From positions 1-64,000 of the forward strand of contig CAIQCK010000029.1 in assembly GCA_903870275.1 (NCBI GenBank): 64,000 bases of DNA, written 5' to 3'. The stretch is from an uncultured bacterium (GTDB lineage Bacteria; Verrucomicrobiota; Verrucomicrobiia; CAIQCK01). The notes beneath the pieces are model-generated. The model did no database searches and was not told where the DNA came from. It was given only the letters and a program-made list of their open reading frames with translations. The position numbers and the translations under genes are program-made. How positions within the stretch are numbered: position 1 is the stretch's first letter; each line of letters starts with the position of its first letter. Positions 59,527-64,000 of the stretch are shown here, one piece after another.

Positions 59527-60162
59527 TTACTTGGAGGTCGGCCGCGGCCAGAAGGCCTCGGCGAACCGTCGGAGAAACTCTATCCGGCTCTTCTGAAATC
59601 CGGGGTCGGTCGCCGAAAGCCCGGTGACGAGTTTGGTGATCTGGGGAAACGCCAGCGGGAAGGTGATGAGGCTGATCATCGTCAACAACGCGTGCCGGGG
59701 ATCCAGATCGGGCGCGAGCAGTCCCTCCGCCTGGCTGCGGCGCATCATCTCCACGCTGGCCTCGATGTTGGCCAGTCGTTTCTCGGCGTCAATCAACAGG
59801 CCGCTGCCCGCCTCCAACGCCTCCCACTGCAACAACCGGATCCAGTTGGTGTCGCCACAAGCCAGTTCAAACCAGTAAGGTATCGACTTGGCGGGATCGG
59901 GCGGCGCTTTGGCGAGCCATTCGGCCCGCTCCGTCAGTTTGCGCTGCAGGATCGCGTGGAAAAGATCCTTCTTGTTGCCGAAATAGTGGTAAAGCATCCG
60001 CTTGTTGATCCGCGCCCGGCGGGCGATGCCGTCCACACGCGCGCCGGCAAAACCCTTGGCCGCGAACTCCGCCATCGCCGCCACCAGGATGCGCTCCTGG
60101 GCGCGCTGGGGGTCGCGCGCGACCGTCCGTGTCCGCCGCAAACGTAAAGTGGATGTTGCCAT
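59527..60162 (-). CDS. TetR-family transcriptional regulator
   Basis: 211 residues from ATG 60162. The helix-turn-helix is ERILVAAMAEFAAKGFAGARVDGIARRARINKRMLYHYFGNKKDLFHAIL (about 20-68), a textbook TetR DNA-binding unit. The C-terminal half is a ligand-binding helical bundle (WFELACGDTNWIRLLQWEALEAGSG). No matched transport genes lie beside it; the flanking 60.2-60.9 kb is repeat DNA. The start falls within three bases of a pseudo-palindrome that may be its own operator. Confidence 0.9.
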   Translation of the reverse strand: MATSTLRLRRTRTVARDPQRAQERILVAAMAEFAAKGFAGARVDGIARRARINKRMLYHYFGNKKDLFHAILQRKLTERAEWLAKAPPDPAKSIPYWFELACGDTNWIRLLQWEALEAGSGLLIDAEKRLANIEASVEMMRRSQAEGLLAPDLDPRHALLTMISLITFPLAFPQITKLVTGLSATDPGFQKSRIEFLRRFAEAFWPRPTSK

Positions 60163-60163
60163 A

Positions 60164-60181
60164 AGTAACCATGTAGATACT
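60164..60181. promoter_or_regulatory. TetR-gene operator candidate
   Basis: AGTAACCATGTAGATACT is an imperfect palindrome (AGTA...TACT ends, central CATG) immediately upstream of the TetR start, the usual place for autoregulation. Weak symmetry and no second copy make this tentative. Confidence 0.3.
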
Positions 60182-60267
60182 AGGCACGCGGCCAACAACT
60201 GTCAAGTGACCCGCGAGGGAGGTGGTGTTCTCATTTGGAAATGATTTCTTCGCCGACGTTGGTGTCC

Positions 60268-60515
60268 CGGCTTCAGAGGCTGTGCGAAAAACGGTTCCGA
60301 AGCCTCCAGCTCCGTAGGAGCGTCATGTTTATAGCAGCGGTTTCCGTAACGGCAGAAGCTCCGTAGGAGCGCCATGTGCAGGGTCAATCGCTTCTGCGGC
60401 AGCCACATGCCGCTCCTACGGAGCTTGGCGTTTTTTCGACATCTCTTTCTATAAACAGGACGCTCCTACGGAGCTAACGAATAGCCAGAGCATTATTCAC
60501 ACAGCCTCTTCAGCC
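60268..60515. repeat. Nested long palindrome carrying four AGCTCCGTAGGAGCG copies
   Basis: Outer arms around 60268-60287 (CTTCAGAGGCTGTG) and 60497-60515 (CACAGCCTCTTCAG) enclose two direct copies of AGCTCCGTAGGAGCG at 60308-60322 and 60357-60371. Two inverted copies lie at 60411-60425 and 60461-60475. No open protein-coding signal. It looks like a structured noncoding repeat cluster. Confidence 0.8.
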
Positions 60516-60553
60516 GGTCTGGCTCGGAAGACAGACCGCCTAAAGCCGTGACT

Positions 60554-60740
60554 ATGCAGTTGAACCCGGCGGCCCCTCACCCTGACCCTCTCCCCATCGG
60601 ATGGGGAGAGGGAATGTGGCCTCCGCAATGCGGTCACCAAATAGTGCACGTCGTCAGTCGTGCGAAAACTTCTCCCTCTCCCCACGTGAGTGGGGAGAGA
60701 GCCGGGGTGAGGGGCGGCGGCAACTGCATAGTTACGGCTA
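60554..60740. repeat. Nested palindrome with CCTCACC...CTCTCCCC arms
   Basis: The 23-base arm 60573-60595 pairs with 60692-60714. Outside it CTATGCAGTTG-type strings near 60552 match CAACTGCATAG near 60722. It is the same family as 52914-53062. It sits just upstream of the CDGSH gene. Confidence 0.75.
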
Positions 60741-60894
60741 AAGGCGGGACACCAACCGGCCGAATCTTGAAACCAGGACACTTTCGCGAGGGCCTGTGCT
60801 GGCGGAAACCTGCCCGGCAGCGGTTTTTTTGCGCTTTCCGGTCCGATGAAGTAGTGTCGCGTCGGCAACATCAACGAACGAGGAGAACGACACC

Positions 60895-61119
60895 ATGGCA
60901 CGCATCGTGAAACGCACGCAGACCGGGCCGGCGAAAATCGAAATCCCCGGCGAACAACCTGTCTTTATTTGCCAGTGCGGGTTGTCGAAGAGCCAGCCGC
61001 GTTGCGACGGCTCGCACAAAACCGCCCGCACCGAGGAGCCTGGAAAACTCTACCAGTATGACCCGGCCGGCAATCGCAAGGAAATCGCCGACACGTTGGG
61101 CGACATCACGACGTTCTAG
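60895..61119 (+). CDS. CDGSH iron-sulfur domain protein
   Basis: 74 residues with AGGAG ahead of ATG 60895. The three Cys and one His ligand pattern is exact: CQCGLSKSQPRCDGSH with C26, C28, C37, H41, coordinating a redox-active 2Fe-2S cluster (mitoNEET-type). Single-domain bacterial CDGSH proteins take part in redox sensing or Fe-S handling. No membrane anchor is seen; probably cytoplasmic. Convergent with the MFS gene 30 bases away. Confidence 0.93.
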   Translation: MARIVKRTQTGPAKIEIPGEQPVFICQCGLSKSQPRCDGSHKTARTEEPGKLYQYDPAGNRKEIADTLGDITTF

Positions 61120-61149
61120 CGGGGCATCGGGCGACGGCATCGGGCGCTG

Positions 61150-62403
61150 TCAGTCGAAGATGCGCTTGTGGGGATTGATGAAGCCCCAGCAAACGGCGCC
61201 GACGAGGAAAAGGCTGCCCATTACATACAACGGCGCGTTCCAAGTGCCGAAGAAAGACAACAGCCACGTCACCAACAAGGGACTGATCACGGAGCTGAGC
61301 GCGCCGGAGGTGTTCATCGCGGCGCTGACGATGCCCGCGTGGTTGCCGCCGATGTCGAGGCATGTGCTCCATGACGCGCCGAGCGTGAACATGCTCGCCG
61401 CCACCGCCATGGCAATCAGCGTTGCGGCCAGCATGGGCTGATGCACGACGCCCGCGAGGATCATCGCCGAGCCGGCCAGCACGTAGGCGCACGCACCAAG
61501 ACCGCAACGGCCGGCGCGCAGGCCGAAGCGTTTCGTCACCACGTCGGTGGCCACCCCGCCGAACAGGTCGCCCGCCACGCTCAGGATCAACGGCAGGCCC
61601 GAGAAGAAACCGAGTTGCATCGCATCGAGGCCGTGTTTCTCCTTCAGATACGCCGGCAGCCATGTGATGCAGAAGTAGAAGGCGAAGCTGTTGGGGAAAT
61701 ACATGAGGCAGAGCGGCAGCGTGTTGCGGTGGCCGAACAGTCGCTTCCAATACGCCCAGCCTTCGTGATGGCCGTTGGCCGGCTCGCGTCCGGACGTGAT
61801 TTTTTCCAGTTCCGCCGGGCTCACCTGCGGGTGTTCGCTCGGGTCGTTGCGGAACCAGCGATACCACGCCGCCGCCCAGGCCGCGCCCGTCAGCCCGAAG
61901 AGCACGAACACCGTCCGCCAGCCGAGGCCCAGGTTTTGCGTCAGCGCCACCACGATCATCGGCGTGACGCCGCCCGCCAGGTGCGCGCCGCTGAAGAAGA
62001 TCCCCTGCACCGTGCCGCGCTCGGAGCGTGGCACCCAGCGCGAGAAGGTCCGCGCCACGCTCGGCCATGCGCCCGCCTCGCCCATGCCAAAGAGAAATCG
62101 TGTCACGATGAGCGACACGAAGTTGAACGCCGCCGCCGTGAGCATTGTGAAGCTGGACCACCACAGCACGATGCGGGTAAGCACGTTGCGCGTGCCGCGC
62201 CGGTCGGCCCACCACGCCGTCGGGATTTCAAACAGCGCATACGCCAGCGCGAACGCGCTGTAGACCCAGCTCATCTGGTCCTTGTTCAGGCCCAGGTCGT
62301 GCATGATGTTGGGCGCGAGCGTGCCGACGCACGCGCGATCCAGGTAAGTGACGGCGGCGAGCGCCACCGCAAACGCGATCACCTTGTATCGGACGTGCGT
62401 CAT
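61150..62403 (-). CDS. MFS transporter (ACS, hexuronate/glucarate type)
   Basis: 417 residues, about 12 helices. Begins with AAVTYLDRACVGTLAPNIMHDLGL, and has FEIPTAWWADRRGTRNVLTRIVLWWSSFTM, the A-type motif after helix 2. FFSGLPLILSVAGDLFGGVATDVVTKRFG marks the second half. GEAGAWPSVARTFSRWVP is typical of phthalate/glucarate-type ACS carriers. It is the last of the aldolase-dehydrogenase-MFS set on the minus strand; this suggests uptake of a sugar acid whose 2-keto product is cleaved by the aldolase. Confidence 0.92.
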   Translation of the reverse strand: MTHVRYKVIAFAVALAAVTYLDRACVGTLAPNIMHDLGLNKDQMSWVYSAFALAYALFEIPTAWWADRRGTRNVLTRIVLWWSSFTMLTAAAFNFVSLIVTRFLFGMGEAGAWPSVARTFSRWVPRSERGTVQGIFFSGAHLAGGVTPMIVVALTQNLGLGWRTVFVLFGLTGAAWAAAWYRWFRNDPSEHPQVSPAELEKITSGREPANGHHEGWAYWKRLFGHRNTLPLCLMYFPNSFAFYFCITWLPAYLKEKHGLDAMQLGFFSGLPLILSVAGDLFGGVATDVVTKRFGLRAGRCGLGACAYVLAGSAMILAGVVHQPMLAATLIAMAVAASMFTLGASWSTCLDIGGNHAGIVSAAMNTSGALSSVISPLLVTWLLSFFGTWNAPLYVMGSLFLVGAVCWGFINPHKRIFD

Positions 62404-62434
62404 GAAGAGGAGGCTAGTTCACCGTAATTTACCA

Positions 62435-63406
62435 TCAGGGCTTGTCCACCCGGGTCATCCGGCCGGTGTCCCCGGAAAAAAAGCTGCGGACATTTTGCAA
62501 CGCCGACTCCGCCATCCGCCGGTTGGCCTCGCGCGTGTTGGAGCCGGTATGCGGCGTGAGCACGACGTTGTCCAGTGTGCGCAAGTCCTTGCCGGGATGG
62601 AGCGGCGCATACGGCTCGCACACAAAAACGTCCAACGCCGCGCCCGCGAGCCGGCTGGAGGCGAGCGCATCGTAGAGAGCCTCCTCGTCGAGCACCGCGC
62701 CGCGGGCGGTGTTGATGAGCATCGCGCCGGGCTTGAGCCACGCCAGCCGCGTCGCGTTGACAAACCGCTGCGTGTCCGCGTTAACCGGAAGATGGACGCT
62801 CACGACGTCGGAGGCGCGGAAAAGTTCCTCGACGCTGGTCGTGAAATGTTCGACGCCGAATCGCGCCGGCGGCTCGGCGGGCGCGTGCCGGCTGCAAGCA
62901 ATGACCTTCATGCCGAAACCCAGGTGCGCCATCGAAGCCACACAGCGGCCGATGCCGCCAAAGCCAAGGATGCCGAGCGTTTTGCCGCGAAGTTCCACGC
63001 CGACCTCGCAGGCAAACTCGCCCGCGCGCAACCGCGTCTCCTGCCGGACGATCTTCCTCGCCAGGCAACCCATCAGCCACATCGTGTGCTCGGCAACGCT
63101 GGTGTCGAGCGCGCCGGGCGTGTTGGTGACGGCAATGTCGCGCAGCCGGGCGAGCGTCTTGTCGATGCTGTCATGGCCGACGCCAAAGCGGGCGATGATC
63201 CCGCCGTTTTTCTTTCCCAGCGCCTCATACAACGGGCCGCGATACGGCGCCACGCCGACGATGACCGCGCGCGCGCCGTTCAATGCCACCGCCTCGGCCA
63301 GCGCCGCTTCGTCCGCCGGAGCCGGCTTGCAACACATGTCCTTCACGCTGCGGAAAACCTCCGCCGCTTTTGAGAACTCCAACTCGGTGACCAGAATGGT
63401 TTCCAT
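62435..63406 (-). CDS. D-isomer-specific 2-hydroxyacid dehydrogenase
   Basis: 323 residues from ATG 63406. Rossmann motif GILGFGGIGRCVASMAHLG (about 150-165). Arg of NTARGAVLDE, Glu of DVFVCEPYAP, and His of LTPHTGSNTREAN make the catalytic triad. Probably reduces a 2-keto acid such as hydroxypyruvate or tartronate semialdehyde. It is flanked upstream by the aldolase gene and downstream by the MFS gene in the same direction; the upstream intergenic has a heptamer palindrome. Confidence 0.92.
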   Translation of the reverse strand: METILVTELEFSKAAEVFRSVKDMCCKPAPADEAALAEAVALNGARAVIVGVAPYRGPLYEALGKKNGGIIARFGVGHDSIDKTLARLRDIAVTNTPGALDTSVAEHTMWLMGCLARKIVRQETRLRAGEFACEVGVELRGKTLGILGFGGIGRCVASMAHLGFGMKVIACSRHAPAEPPARFGVEHFTTSVEELFRASDVVSVHLPVNADTQRFVNATRLAWLKPGAMLINTARGAVLDEEALYDALASSRLAGAALDVFVCEPYAPLHPGKDLRTLDNVVLTPHTGSNTREANRRMAESALQNVRSFFSGDTGRMTRVDKP

Positions 63407-63410
63407 GATG

Positions 63411-63480
63411 TGATTGGTGATTGGTGATTGGTGACTGGTAACTGGTGGCGCAGAGTACCAATCACCAATCACGAATTACC
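63411..63480. repeat. Solo heptamer-repeat palindrome related to the IVP-unit repeats
   Basis: Left arm 63411-63447 is built of GGTGATT/GGTGACT/GGTAACT heptamers. After eight bases the right arm 63456-63480 (ACCAATCACCAATCAC) reads as their complement. The heptamers are those of the arrays at 2729-2770 and 3251-3356, but here no IVP gene lies between the arms. Confidence 0.85.
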
Positions 63481-63489
63481 ATTTTCGAG

Positions 63490-64000
63490 TTACCGCTTCG
63501 CCTTCAACATCGTCCGGCAGCCTTCGCGCACGAACGACGTGTCGATGCCGCACGGCACGAACAGGAATCCTTGCGCGAGGCGGCGGGACACATCGGCGGG
63601 GTCCACCGGCGCGACATGGATGCCCGGCGCGACCTTGTGCCGGCGGCAGGCGGCGAGAACGACATCCTGCGCCGCGAGCACGTCGGGATGCTGCAACTGG
63701 CCGGGGATGCCCATCGAGGCCGACAGGTCATACGGCCCGATCAGGATGGCGTCGAGGCCCTGCGTCGCCAGAATTTCATCCACATGGTTGACGGCGTTGA
63801 TGTGCTCGATCATCGCCACCACCAGCACGTCGCGGTTGTGGTTGCTGTAATACTCGTCGAAGTTCCGGCCGAAACCGGTCGCGCGGCACAGCGACGCGCC
63901 GCGAATGCCCTCCGGCGGAAACTTTGCAATCGCCACCGTCTGCGCGGCCTCGGCCGGCGTGTTCACCGACGGCACGATGATGCCCGCCGCGCCCATGTCG
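63490..64000 (-). CDS. HpcH/HpaI-family aldolase, partial (5' end outside window)
   Basis: 170 codons seen; the frame is open to the right edge. Contains GAAGIIVPSVNTPAEAA (the conserved GVIVPxV segment absent from the 40.1 kb aldolase), then MIEHINAVNHVDEIL with a metal-ligand Glu. LDAILIGPYDLSASMG supplies Asp, and GIHVAPVDPADV follows. It cleaves 2-keto-3-deoxy sugar acids to pyruvate and an aldehyde. First visible member of an operon with the dehydrogenase and MFS. Confidence 0.9.
   Translation of the reverse strand, partial: DMGAAGIIVPSVNTPAEAAQTVAIAKFPPEGIRGASLCRATGFGRNFDEYYSNHNRDVLVVAMIEHINAVNHVDEILATQGLDAILIGPYDLSASMGIPGQLQHPDVLAAQDVVLAACRRHKVAPGIHVAPVDPADVSRRLAQGFLFVPCGIDTSFVREGCRTMLKAKR

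Overview
The window is GC-rich DNA from a heterotrophic Gram-negative bacterium. It most resembles Verrucomicrobiota (Pedosphaera/Limisphaera-like) or a close PVC relative. That is an inference from gene content: an expansion of Tat-exported Gfo/Idh/MocA oxidoreductases, DUF4838, DUF1080, DUF4432, DUF885 and DUF4038 proteins, a PEP-CTERM protein, sialidases, and many palindromic intergenic repeats. No rRNA, tRNA, CRISPR array or transposase was seen.

Layout. 0-6.3 kb: a small-molecule catabolic stretch (three Gfo/Idh/MocA genes, a four-helix-bundle/IVP gene inside inverted repeats, a VOC protein, an M24 pseudo-peptidase, an M20 hydrolase). 6.3-13.5 kb: secreted proteins (DUF4838, transglutaminase, GH10-like), a putative selenoprotein of the HMA/MerP type, and a DUF4432 epimerase-like protein. 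13.5-17.3 kb: three tandem Tat-exported oxidoreductase paralogues. 17.6-24.6 kb: DUF885 metallopeptidase, rhamnose mutarotase, a thiC remnant, HEAT protein, DUF1080 protein, esterase, and a dicarboxylate symporter. 25.6-35.5 kb: a bidirectional NAD-linked [NiFe] hydrogenase locus, hypE-hoxEFUYH, with its endopeptidase and hypA 3 kb downstream, interrupted by a PEP-CTERM phosphoesterase and a radical SAM gene. 35.5-49.4 kb: a carbohydrate and sialic-acid locus (GH16, a sialidase-DUF4038 fusion, aldolase, GH33 sialidase, a GntR/LacI-type regulator with a palindromic operator candidate, RraA-like protein, hydroxyacid dehydrogenase, NanM-like kelch protein, MFS carrier, NanA-like lyase). 49.4-51.9 kb: a secreted unknown and a PQQ-type propeller. 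51.9-56.3 kb: a 1.9 kb gene-free repeat field followed by a TIR-like/NB-ARC/TPR STAND protein, probably defence related. 56.3-64 kb: sugar-phosphate isomerase, ACC-deaminase-like PLP enzyme, membrane protein, TetR, CDGSH protein, and an aldolase-dehydrogenase-MFS operon running off the right edge.

How it works together. The genes describe a degrader of complex glycans (sialoglycans, glucans, uronate or inositol-like sugars) with secreted hydrolases, periplasmic oxidoreductases and dedicated carriers. It can also exchange electrons between NAD(H) and H2. The most unusual single object is a short secreted HMA protein on the minus strand at 11.9-12.2 kb. An in-frame TGA replaces exactly the first Cys of its metal-binding CxxC motif. 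The TGA is followed by a hairpin with a bulged U and a GU-containing loop, as in bacterial SECIS elements, and a strong terminator follows the real stop codon.
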